From Prevotellaceae bacterium UBA3849 (GTDB taxonomy: Bacteria > Bacteroidota > Bacteroidia > Bacteroidales > Bacteroidaceae), in contig DGHL01000036.1 in NCBI GenBank assembly GCA_002392645.1, positions 9,707 through 40,402 of the forward strand: a stretch of DNA of 30,696 nucleotides, in the 5' to 3' direction. The notes beneath the pieces were generated by a model. It was given only the letters and a program-made list of their open reading frames with translations, did not search any database and was not told the DNA's origin. The position numbers and the translations under genes are program-made. Positions 16,280-24,242 of this stretch are shown in pieces (position 1 is the first letter of the stretch; every line of letters begins with the position of its first letter).

Positions 16280-18316
16280 TTACTTGATGCGTGCGCCAGC
16301 CATGTTGAAGATGCCGTTAGCAGACTTGATTACCAACTGTCCGTTGACAACAGCCTTCTTTACGCCTGTCTTTGTTTCTTCTTCCACCGTAGCAGCATCG
16401 ATGGCATCAGCATCGCCTTCGTCTATCATGTCAAGGAGATTGATTGTAATGCCCTTTGCCTGTGATGAATCGCTCCATGGGAAGTAAGCCTTGTTAGGAA
16501 CAAATGCGCTACCGGTATAAAGATTAAACTCTTTTCCGTTGAGTGCCAAAGCGACTTCCAGTGGCTGTACGCCGTCTGCCGTAGTAGTAGGCTTAAGACC
16601 GTTAGTACCCAGAGCTTCTGCTGAAGACTGATATATCAATGTCGCCGTAGTGTTTGGTTTGCCATAGAGCAGTACGCCATTATAAGCAGGAACCACATTG
16701 CTTGCTATAGGCTGTGCATCAATCGTAGTCTTGTCATCATTCAATACGCAGGTGTAAGCCTGTGCACCAGAGATATATACGTTTTCTGCGCCTGAATATG
16801 TAGCGTAGCCTTCAGAGTTCAATGAAACAGAACCATGAACAATGGTATAGTCTATTACGGCATAGAAGCAAAGCTGACGACCAGCATTGTTAAATGTCAT
16901 CTCATCCTCCAAATCGTCAAGTGGATAAACTCGCACATCAGGATTTGCGGCATCGCTCCATGAAGCCATTGCTATAGAATTGGTACCGTAATTCACACCT
17001 GCTACTTCCTTCCAATAAACCTTATCCGTCGTCTGCTCTGCATTGACATAGCTATATAAGGTTATACGATTTGCACATACACCTGGAGGCATAAGAATAC
17101 TCATCTGACGACCATTAGAACCCTTGATGGTTGTTTTTTCATCTATAGCAGTACCATAGCTGATTGTCTTACCCGTACCTGTTACCTGGATAGTCCAACC
17201 CTCATATTCTGTACCATCTTTACCAACCAAGGCTGCATCTGCCTGGCCTTCGCCATTTTCATCCAAAGAAAAATTATTCGTTGCATCATAGTAAAGCACT
17301 ATCGATGAAGAGCCAGACTTCTTCTTTACCGCAACCACGTCGTGTGAAACAATTTCAGAAACAAGCGCTCCGCCACCTACCGTTGCCTTTGCCTGTACTG
17401 TCACATCATTGTCAAGCACTGTGAATGGTTTTGTATATTCTATCCATGTTGCACCATTGTCAAGAGAATAGAGCACCAAAGCCGCCGTTGTAGCGCAATC
17501 CAACTGAACCGTACCATTGAATTCCGTAAATACAGGACTTTCTACATGAGCAATAACCTCTATTGCAGCCGTGTTTGTAATGGCAGGGTTACCTACCTGA
17601 TTTCCGTCTCCATCTTTCTCTACTATTACACAATAGTAGTACAAAATACCGACAGCTGAGATATCAGGTGTATAGCTTGAAGAATTAGCACCCGTTATAG
17701 CCGTACCACCGTCTGTACTGTTGCTTGAGTTTACATACCACTGATATTCCAACACGTCATTGTCGTTCACCTTCGTAACATCTACGCTAAGCGGAGTTGC
17801 TGTTGGCGTACCATAGGCATAGGTTAACGATATTGTCATGAGCTCTACTGTTGGGCTTGTAGCAGATGCCTCCGTAACAGAAACATACAGGATGCCCGTC
17901 TCTCCATCATTTGTTATGGAATGCGTACCCACTGCCACTCCTGTAATTGTGTACACACGAACCGTAGCGTCACCAGTATTAGGGTTATCTACACCTGTAG
18001 AATTTGCCACCGCCGTACCGTCAAACTTGAATTGGTTTGAACCATTTGCCGAAGTGGATTGCACAATTACGACTGTTGCCGTTCCTTTATTTGTGAATGA
18101 AATACTTGAACTTGAATTTAACTTCAAGCCTTTAGTGAATTCCGTACCATTATATTTACCAGTATATTTGGTATTGAATCCACCACCTGTGCTTACAGTA
18201 AAGTAACCTGTAGTTGACTGCGTGGCACTATTATTAAGCGTCAGCGTATATGTCTTATCCGCCCACGTCACAAGTGCGCATAGCACACAAGAAAAGATAA
18301 GTAATAATCGTTTCAT
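16280..18316 (-). CDS. Secreted modular protein, 678 aa
   Basis: Exported protein without an enzyme domain that I recognise. MKRLLLIFSCVLCALVTWA is a signal peptide. Residues ~20-150 form a beta-rich, Ser/Thr/Gly-rich domain (TLTLNNSATQSTTGYFTV...YTITGVAVGTHSI) that looks like a carbohydrate-binding module; ~165-250 is an Ig-like module (EYQWYVNSSN...YYYCVI); ~255-330 a chitobiase/FN3-like module (ALVLYSLDNGATWIEYTKPFTV). Residues ~340-480 are another beta domain. Residues ~505-630 resemble the repeat unit of the 1976-6781 protein (VYISGAQAYTC, VVPAYNGVLLYGKPNTT, FNLYTGSAFVPNKAYFPW). The C-terminus (SANGIFNMAGARIK) is a shortened form of the GQ.V..KGI..GKK tail. A good promoter lies upstream and peptide 2 follows. 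Confidence 0.82.
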   Translation of the reverse strand: MKRLLLIFSCVLCALVTWADKTYTLTLNNSATQSTTGYFTVSTGGGFNTKYTGKYNGTEFTKGLKLNSSSSISFTNKGTATVVIVQSTSANGSNQFKFDGTAVANSTGVDNPNTGDATVRVYTITGVAVGTHSITNDGETGILYVSVTEASATSPTVELMTISLTYAYGTPTATPLSVDVTKVNDNDVLEYQWYVNSSNSTDGGTAITGANSSSYTPDISAVGILYYYCVIVEKDGDGNQVGNPAITNTAAIEVIAHVESPVFTEFNGTVQLDCATTAALVLYSLDNGATWIEYTKPFTVLDNDVTVQAKATVGGGALVSEIVSHDVVAVKKKSGSSSIVLYYDATNNFSLDENGEGQADAALVGKDGTEYEGWTIQVTGTGKTISYGTAIDEKTTIKGSNGRQMSILMPPGVCANRITLYSYVNAEQTTDKVYWKEVAGVNYGTNSIAMASWSDAANPDVRVYPLDDLEDEMTFNNAGRQLCFYAVIDYTIVHGSVSLNSEGYATYSGAENVYISGAQAYTCVLNDDKTTIDAQPIASNVVPAYNGVLLYGKPNTTATLIYQSSAEALGTNGLKPTTTADGVQPLEVALALNGKEFNLYTGSAFVPNKAYFPWSDSSQAKGITINLLDMIDEGDADAIDAATVEEETKTGVKKAVVNGQLVIKSANGIFNMAGARIK

Positions 18317-18452
18317 AATATTGTAGAATTAGTTAATATTTTGTTATTGGGTTTATATCTTGTCATGTCGTCAAACAATCAGAGTTTGTACGCATGTATA
18401 TGTATTCAGGTTTTCTTAAGTGTATAAATATTATATACAATAGACTCTGCGG

Positions 18453-18484
18453 CAAAAGTACAAAATAATTCTCATATTTGCAAA
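18453..18484 (-). promoter_or_regulatory. Promoter of the 678-aa secreted protein gene and peptide 2
   Basis: Minus strand: TTTG (18484-18481), 20 nt, TACTTTTG (18460-18453), a full match to the Bacteroidota consensus. The leader would be about 130 nt. Confidence 0.7.
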
Positions 18485-18553
18485 TTTTTCTGAACTTTTT
18501 TTCACAAAGCAATGATAAATTAAGATGTTTGAGATGCTTTGTGTATCTTTTTA

Positions 18554-18576
18554 GGTGGGTTCTAATAATTCCCACC
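18554..18576. repeat. Solo copy of the GGTGGG-N11-CCCACC palindrome
   Basis: This 23-nt palindrome matches the left end of the xylB-leader element (13215-13237) at all but one position in the loop, and it is flanked by AGG/CCTTAAG as there. It lies about 70 nt upstream of the promoter of the 678-aa protein gene. It is the only other good copy in the window. Confidence 0.7.
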
Positions 18577-18657
18577 TTAAGAAAATTATGCGTAATTATG
18601 GTAATTCGTTTCTTAAATTTCCCAGGCTAAAATTCAACTCCTACGAAATGACAAAAT

Positions 18658-18743
18658 GAAAGCTATCATTTTACATCGTAATTCGATAGCTTTTACGACG
18701 TAATATGATAGCTTTTACAGTGTAATTTGATAGCTTTTACGAC
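18658..18743. repeat. Three 22-bp tandem repeats preceded by an inverted copy
   Basis: Three units in exact 22-bp register begin at 18678, 18700 and 18722, each reading GTAAT(T/A)(C/T)GATAGCTTTTAC plus three bases. An inverted partial copy (GAAAGCTATCATTTTAC) lies at 18658-18674, so the array can fold back on itself. There are no spacers, hence this is not a CRISPR array. It sits in the 535-bp gene-free stretch 18317-18851 together with the palindrome at 18554 and the terminator at 18803. Confidence 0.8.
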
Positions 18744-18802
18744 GCCACCCCACATTTAACGTCTGTTAAGAATTTGTGTCAAAAAAAAGGCACAAAAACA
18801 AA

Positions 18803-18841
18803 CAGAGTGTAAGCAAAACACCATGTTTTACTTACACTCTG
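18803..18841 (-). terminator. Rho-independent terminator of the pectinesterase-peptide 3 operon
   Basis: An 11-bp perfect stem (CAGAGTGTAAG / CTTACACTCTG) extends past a one-base mismatch into AAAACA/TGTTTT. On the minus strand it is followed by TTTGTTTTTGTGCC and a run of T. It lies 11 nt after the peptide stop codon. Confidence 0.85.
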
Positions 18842-18851
18842 ATTTTCGGGA

Positions 18852-19025
18852 TTATTCCTCTTCGTCGTCAGCCCAGAGATCCATTGAGGTGCCCTTGGCA
18901 CTCCACTCCGTAGCCTCGCCGTTACCTTCCGGAATATAAACATCTGCTGAGCCTGCAAGTATAGGCTGGCTCTTTATATACACCACCTTTAACAGCGGTT
19001 CTATGTATTCTCTGTGTATCATCAT
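18852..19025 (-). CDS. 57-aa acidic peptide, family member 3
   Basis: Small protein of unknown function, starting MMIHREYIEPLLKVVYI, with PILAGSADV at residues 21-29 and ending WSAKGTSMDLWADDEEE. Like member 1 it has a double ATG (19025 and 19022) and the same position of LAGS (residues 23-26). The upstream pectinesterase gene ends 23 nt before it on the same strand and a strong terminator lies 11 nt after it, so it is very likely the last gene of that operon. The conserved ends with a variable middle (residues 27-42) argue for selection on the product rather than chance. Possible readings are a peptide precursor, a small chaperone or maturation factor for the secreted partner, or a regulatory leader; none is proven. 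Confidence 0.75.
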   Translation of the reverse strand: MMIHREYIEPLLKVVYIKSQPILAGSADVYIPEGNGEATEWSAKGTSMDLWADDEEE

Positions 19026-19048
19026 CTTTTTAATGCTTTACCTATTTA

Positions 19049-22000
19049 TTACTTGTTGACAATCTTCTTACCGCGCTTGATGATGATGCCCTTGGCACCC
19101 TTCTTCACACGCTGGCCTGCAAGGTTATATACCGCTGCGTCATCAGAGGCTACGTCCTCCACTACATCAGCGATGCCGTCAGCTTCTTCATCCTCCACAA
19201 ACACGAAAGCCATCTTTGAGGCATTGTCAGCAGGGAGATTGAGATATACTATGCCTGCCGTGGTATTCTTCTCGACATTCCATTTATAGAATGCCACACC
19301 TTCTTCTGAGTTATAACCCAGGCGCAGCACGTTAAGGTCTTCGCCAGCACCTGCAGTAACAGCAAGGAGGTTGTCACCAGTGTACACAGCAAGTTCATCA
19401 TCACTGGCAGTCAGAGTCATCTGATAGTATGCGTCTGCTTTGCCGTTCTCCTTCAGTCCAGTGGTCTTGAGGATTACAGGAGTATTTGCAGGTACGGTTG
19501 AAATCTTTCTCAGACCGATGAGATTATCCTTTTTCTGGATAGCAACATAAGCCGTTGTATTCTCATCCAGCGTATAAGACTTGTCTGCATCATAGAAAGA
19601 CTTGTAACCCGCCATATTCTGAGTGGTGGTGAGGATGAGGGCAGCGTATGTCACACTCTCTGATGCCTCGTTCAAACCACCCATCTCGTTGGCAGCACGA
19701 ACGCTATACACGCCCTCTTCTGTCAACTGATACTCGTTATCTGTAGTGAAGTCTATCACCGCGCCATCCTTGACAACAGCATAGAGCAGTGCATAGTCAT
19801 TGTCATCCCATGTGAGGGTATTGCCGCTGACTGCCACGTTCTGTACCACTGGTGCCTGCTCTGTAAGCAGTGTTGGCTCCCATTCGCCGAACATATTTGA
19901 CATGTCTGCATAATATGCTGCCTCTTCTGCTGTCAGTACAGGATTGTTCTCGTGAGTATTAGCGAAGATTGTCTTACGAGAAGAGAGATCTATAGTGTTG
20001 CCGGTAGCGGTCAGTGAATTATACTCAGCGAAACGTGCAGGCCAACCGTCGCTCATCTCGCTCCAGCCTATAGCAGAAGGTGTTATGTTCATCTTAGTGT
20101 CAATGAACACTGCAACTGGAGTACCGCTGCCCCATGGACGACCAAGGGTGTAGTTACCATTAGCAGACTCTGCTGTTGCTGTTGTCTGTGAAGCAGCATC
20201 TACAACAGATGTCTCGCCATTGATAACACAATCCTTATAAACCCATCCTATAGACTTAGGAGTAGAAGGTACGGCTGCATATCCACCTGCAATTTGGCGC
20301 AGCTCTACACCGTTGAAGTAAGCATCGCCCTTACCACACATATAGTCTGTGCGTCCGCGCAGGTAACCTCCTTCGAAGTAGAAGATACCGTTATCGTTGT
20401 TTGATGTCCATGTATCCTGATAACCACGCAGTGCGGTATTCTTATATATGGTACGTGTAGCTTTGTCATGAACGGCGAGATCACGACCTGTAGCATCCTG
20501 CATACCTGTCTCGATGGTCAGATCCTGGAAGTAGTAATCGCTTCCGCTAATCTGGAATACATCACTGTTGCCGATACCATCATACTTGCTTGTCAAGCCG
20601 TACTTTCCCGTAAAAGTCGCTTCGGCAGGGATGCCATTGGTAATAATAACGCCGTCACGACTCTCACCTACCAACGACAGGTTCTGTGTATTGATGAATG
20701 TGATACATTCTTCTACCTCAAATTTACCAGAACCGTCAGGATTATCTGCACCTGACTTCATAGTACCCTTCAGAGGTATTGTGTATTCACCATTCTTGAC
20801 GAAGATGCGGTAGCGCACGTTCTTGTCTGAGCGAGACTGTGCTGCAGAGAGGGCAGCGAGGAGCTCGTCAACATTGCTTACAATGGCATCATACATCTGC
20901 TTGCTGACAGCCGGACGTGTCATCGTTGTGAAGTTGATGGTGACAGGCTGGTTGATATAGTTGTCTGTAAGGTCTGCTACAGTGTTAGCAGGGAGTGTGA
21001 AGGTGTAATCCGTAGAATAGTCAAGTCCCTTATATGCGAATGTAATGGTCTTACCGCTTACGCTTGGTGTAAGAGCGACACCGTTGAGCGAAGCTGTAGC
21101 TTCGTCTGCCACCTTTACTTTCTCGTTGAATGTCAGGACAATCTTACCCGTTGCTGATGCACCGGTAGCGCCCTCAGCTGGAACTGTTGATACTACCACA
21201 GGGGCTACACCGTCATCCTGCAACTGCTCTGTACCTGTGATAAAGAACATTGCCAGGGTATTACCATCGTTCTTTGAAGCCGCACCTTCAACGCTTGAGG
21301 TCTTATCGGCAACCATACGTATCCAGAGATTTGCCTTATTGTTGCACTCTGCTGGCAGTGACTGACTGAACGTAGCAGCAGACTTGGCACCTGTCATTGT
21401 GATAGAACCGAAGTTTACCCATGTTTCACCATCAAGAGAGTACTCTGCATTATATGTCTGGTAAGCATTGTAGTTATACATCATCTGGAACTGAACGTTG
21501 ATGTTCTGGAATGCCTCGGCATTTACCTTGGTCTGCCAGTGCCAGTAACCTACGTCGCCGTCCGTAGAACCTGTTTGCCAAACCAAAGCAGCTCCGCTGA
21601 ATGACTCATAGCCGCCACCTGCCATGGTACTCTTGTCAAGCCATCCACCTGTATCTGTAGTACCTGTCTTAACGAGTGTCAGTGCTGCAGATTCATTGTC
21701 TGCAGAATGGAAGTCTGCCACACGACCGTTGTTACCTTTCTTATAGAAGTCCCAACCTGCAATGATATCTGTCTCTGCATAGTTTGCTGTAACTTCCACA
21801 TCTTCTGTCATTGATACAGTCTTAGTGCTGTTGGTAGTACCGTCGTCCCAGTTTGTGAAAGTAACAAGACCGTCATACTGGTCTGCTGTAAGTTCTACAG
21901 TAGTTCCTTCCTCATACATATACTTTTCGTCAATCACTGTTGGTGCAGGGTTAATCTTAACCATATAGCTATTAGTACCGTCAACAGCAATCTTCAACTC

Positions 22001-24010
22001 GTAAGTATTAATCTGCTCAAAGTTCGCGGTCAGTTCGGCAGCAGCATCTACAGTGTACTTGAATTTAGCCTCGGTAGAGACCACATTACCGTCAGCGTCT
22101 GTCCAGTTCACGAAATTGTAACCGAAGTTCTTTGTTGCGGTCAGAGTAACCTCTGTGCCTTCGTCGTACTCATCAGAAGAAGGGTACTTAGTCACACTAC
22201 CAGCAGCTGCCTCATTAGGTGCAACGGTAAGTGCATAAGACTCTACATCTACAACTGTACCTGAAAGTTCTCCTGTAACTATTACATTACCAATGCCTAA
22301 TTTCTTTGTATTACCAAATCCTGAAACATAAATTCTAAATGAGAAATCAGAACAATTAGCATCAAGCGTAATATTATGTGTATGGAGGATACTTGGGGTA
22401 CCTGTTGTATTATTATTTCTAACAATATCATCCTTTGACACCTCCGTTATAGCGCTCTCTGTACCATCTACAACGTAACTCCACTTATAAGTTGCATTAT
22501 CCGTACCATCTTTAACCGCATTATATGACACACTTGTAGGTAGGAATTTTACACCAGACTTCGCTTTTATTCGATATTCAAGCATAACAGATTCAACTGC
22601 ACCGGCATTACCTGTAGTTGGCTGATAGCCTATCATACTTTCATCCAAATATGTCTTAGCCGTTGCCGTAAGTCCATTACCCATAGTGAATGTAGCACTT
22701 TGTATTCCATCAGAAATATTACTTGCTACAGTTCCTAGTTCCTCATTACTTAAAGGCCAAACAATTGTACCTTCCTCATCAGTATAAGTAGTGCCACCGC
22801 TCTGCTGAACGACTGGCAACACTGTCTGAACATAACGATAGTAAGTACCGTCACCTATAACTATATCTATAGTCTCATTAGTGTTTGCTACTGTGTAAGA
22901 TATAGTTTTAGCCTGTGTGTAGTCACTTTGGTCATCAATTGTAGTGGTGGTGATAACATTGTAGGCTTCCATTGAAACAGTAGCACCCTTACAGTTAGGT
23001 ATGGTCAACGTAGTACCACCATTCATCTGACACCAGTCTGTCCAATTGCCATTAGCAAGTTTACCTCCATTGTTAGTATCAAAATCAAGTTTCACGTCAA
23101 TCGTCTCATTGCCTATTATGGCCTGTGTAACCCACAAGCCTGTTCCATTTTGCGAGCTAATCGTTGGAGCACCATTCACACGCTGGAAATCCCACTTCAA
23201 AGTTACAGGCTCTGTACGGTCTGCAAGTGAAACAGTATTCTCTGTGAAGACAGGAGTAAGGGCAAGGTCAGACTGCAAAGTAATAGTTGAGCCAACAGCA
23301 TAATTATTTGTACCGTCAGTCCACGCTGTCAAAGTATATCCTTCCTTATACAATGTATAGTTATTAGCAGGAATTGTGTATTCGTCACCTACAGCATATG
23401 TTCCACCTGTAGGTAATATTGTGCCCGAACATACAACATCTCCTAATGAGTAACTAACATCAGCAGAAGCTGCCTGTACTTCTTCAACAGCGAAATAACC
23501 CACATAGCCACCGCCACTTATTGTCAGTGTAGTAGCGTCACCCAGATATTTTACACTTATGATATTTTCATCATCCTTACCGTTACCCTTGTAACAACCT
23601 GTACCACCTTCTCCTTTCTTTGTAGAGAATGTGGCTACCGTCTCGTTGTTTGCATCTTTCACAGTAACTTCACCACCCCAGCTACAAGTGCTCATCGTGA
23701 TTTTCACCTGACCACTCACTTTTACTGTTGCAACAAAACTCTGCAGACCATGATTGTTACCGGTCTTACCAGTAATGGTGCCTAACGCTTCTGAGTCATC
23801 CACAGTGGTACGAGTGATTGTACCACCTTCTGCCACAGAAAAGCCAAAAGAAGTAGTTGTAGCCGCACTCACTTCATCAGCAGTGAGAATGCCGCCATTT
23901 GCGTCACGCAGGTCCATCTCAAAATCATAAAATGTCGCTGCATGTGACACCATTGTCCCCACAACAAGTCCGAGGACTGCGAGGAACATTGAAAATAGTT
24001 TTTGTTTCAT
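19049..24010 (-). CDS. Large secreted pectinesterase (CE8) with accessory modules
   Basis: Predicted pectin methylesterase, removing methyl esters from homogalacturonan outside the cell; 1653 residues. Signal peptide MKQKLFSMFLAVLGLVVGTMVSHA. Modules: ~25-175 carbohydrate-binding-like; ~185-260 a repeat with YTLTAWTDGTNNYAVGSTI; ~260-590 beta-rich; ~594-746 two bacterial-repeat modules (EGTEVTLTA..FGYNFVNW); ~747-925 jelly-roll-like; ~930-1030 Ig-like (Big_5 type, GKIVLTFNEKV); ~1030-1380 the CE8 beta-helix; then an FN3-like module, a module like the repeats of the 1976-6781 protein, and the tail YNLAGQRVKKGAKGIIIKRG. Catalytic residues are kept: QDT (D1199), D1222 and R1291 in LGRPWG. The second Asp sits in TDYMCGKG instead of the usual VDFIFG. 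Peptide 3 follows after 23 nt. Confidence 0.88.
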   Translation of the reverse strand: MKQKLFSMFLAVLGLVVGTMVSHAATFYDFEMDLRDANGGILTADEVSAATTTSFGFSVAEGGTITRTTVDDSEALGTITGKTGNNHGLQSFVATVKVSGQVKITMSTCSWGGEVTVKDANNETVATFSTKKGEGGTGCYKGNGKDDENIISVKYLGDATTLTISGGGYVGYFAVEEVQAASADVSYSLGDVVCSGTILPTGGTYAVGDEYTIPANNYTLYKEGYTLTAWTDGTNNYAVGSTITLQSDLALTPVFTENTVSLADRTEPVTLKWDFQRVNGAPTISSQNGTGLWVTQAIIGNETIDVKLDFDTNNGGKLANGNWTDWCQMNGGTTLTIPNCKGATVSMEAYNVITTTTIDDQSDYTQAKTISYTVANTNETIDIVIGDGTYYRYVQTVLPVVQQSGGTTYTDEEGTIVWPLSNEELGTVASNISDGIQSATFTMGNGLTATAKTYLDESMIGYQPTTGNAGAVESVMLEYRIKAKSGVKFLPTSVSYNAVKDGTDNATYKWSYVVDGTESAITEVSKDDIVRNNNTTGTPSILHTHNITLDANCSDFSFRIYVSGFGNTKKLGIGNVIVTGELSGTVVDVESYALTVAPNEAAAGSVTKYPSSDEYDEGTEVTLTATKNFGYNFVNWTDADGNVVSTEAKFKYTVDAAAELTANFEQINTYELKIAVDGTNSYMVKINPAPTVIDEKYMYEEGTTVELTADQYDGLVTFTNWDDGTTNSTKTVSMTEDVEVTANYAETDIIAGWDFYKKGNNGRVADFHSADNESAALTLVKTGTTDTGGWLDKSTMAGGGYESFSGAALVWQTGSTDGDVGYWHWQTKVNAEAFQNINVQFQMMYNYNAYQTYNAEYSLDGETWVNFGSITMTGAKSAATFSQSLPAECNNKANLWIRMVADKTSSVEGAASKNDGNTLAMFFITGTEQLQDDGVAPVVVSTVPAEGATGASATGKIVLTFNEKVKVADEATASLNGVALTPSVSGKTITFAYKGLDYSTDYTFTLPANTVADLTDNYINQPVTINFTTMTRPAVSKQMYDAIVSNVDELLAALSAAQSRSDKNVRYRIFVKNGEYTIPLKGTMKSGADNPDGSGKFEVEECITFINTQNLSLVGESRDGVIITNGIPAEATFTGKYGLTSKYDGIGNSDVFQISGSDYYFQDLTIETGMQDATGRDLAVHDKATRTIYKNTALRGYQDTWTSNNDNGIFYFEGGYLRGRTDYMCGKGDAYFNGVELRQIAGGYAAVPSTPKSIGWVYKDCVINGETSVVDAASQTTATAESANGNYTLGRPWGSGTPVAVFIDTKMNITPSAIGWSEMSDGWPARFAEYNSLTATGNTIDLSSRKTIFANTHENNPVLTAEEAAYYADMSNMFGEWEPTLLTEQAPVVQNVAVSGNTLTWDDNDYALLYAVVKDGAVIDFTTDNEYQLTEEGVYSVRAANEMGGLNEASESVTYAALILTTTQNMAGYKSFYDADKSYTLDENTTAYVAIQKKDNLIGLRKISTVPANTPVILKTTGLKENGKADAYYQMTLTASDDELAVYTGDNLLAVTAGAGEDLNVLRLGYNSEEGVAFYKWNVEKNTTAGIVYLNLPADNASKMAFVFVEDEEADGIADVVEDVASDDAAVYNLAGQRVKKGAKGIIIKRGKKIVNK

Positions 24011-24082
24011 AAGTTTTTATATTGTTTGTTTATTAGTTCAATTAGTATTAGTCTATAATTACATATTATAATGTATTCAGGA

Positions 24083-24118
24083 CAAAATTACTATTTTTTT
24101 ATTGATTAGGCTATCAAA
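24083..24118 (-). promoter_or_regulatory. Probable promoter of the large pectinesterase gene
   Basis: Minus strand: TTTG (24118-24115), 24 nt, TAATTTTG (24090-24083). Boxes match but the spacer is a few bases longer than usual. The leader would be about 65 nt. Confidence 0.45.
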
Positions 24119-24184
24119 ATCTACGAATTTATGCTATAGTGATTTAAAATTACTATATGGATGGAATATTTTTTATACCAAAAA

Positions 24185-24217
24185 GCCGACGAACACCCTT
24201 TACAAGTATTCGTCGGC
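24185..24217 (-). terminator. Rho-independent terminator of the second pectinesterase gene
   Basis: A perfect 9-bp stem GCCGACGAA / TTCGTCGGC with a 15-nt loop, followed on the minus strand by TTTTTGG, 25 nt after the stop codon at 24243. It separates the two pectinesterase genes into different transcripts. Confidence 0.85.
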
Positions 24218-24242
24218 CTAAAAAAAACTAACTACATTATTT

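Noticed and set aside
18658..18743. Possible small CRISPR array
   Set aside because: The 22-bp units abut with no spacers between them, one partial copy is inverted, and no cas gene is present.
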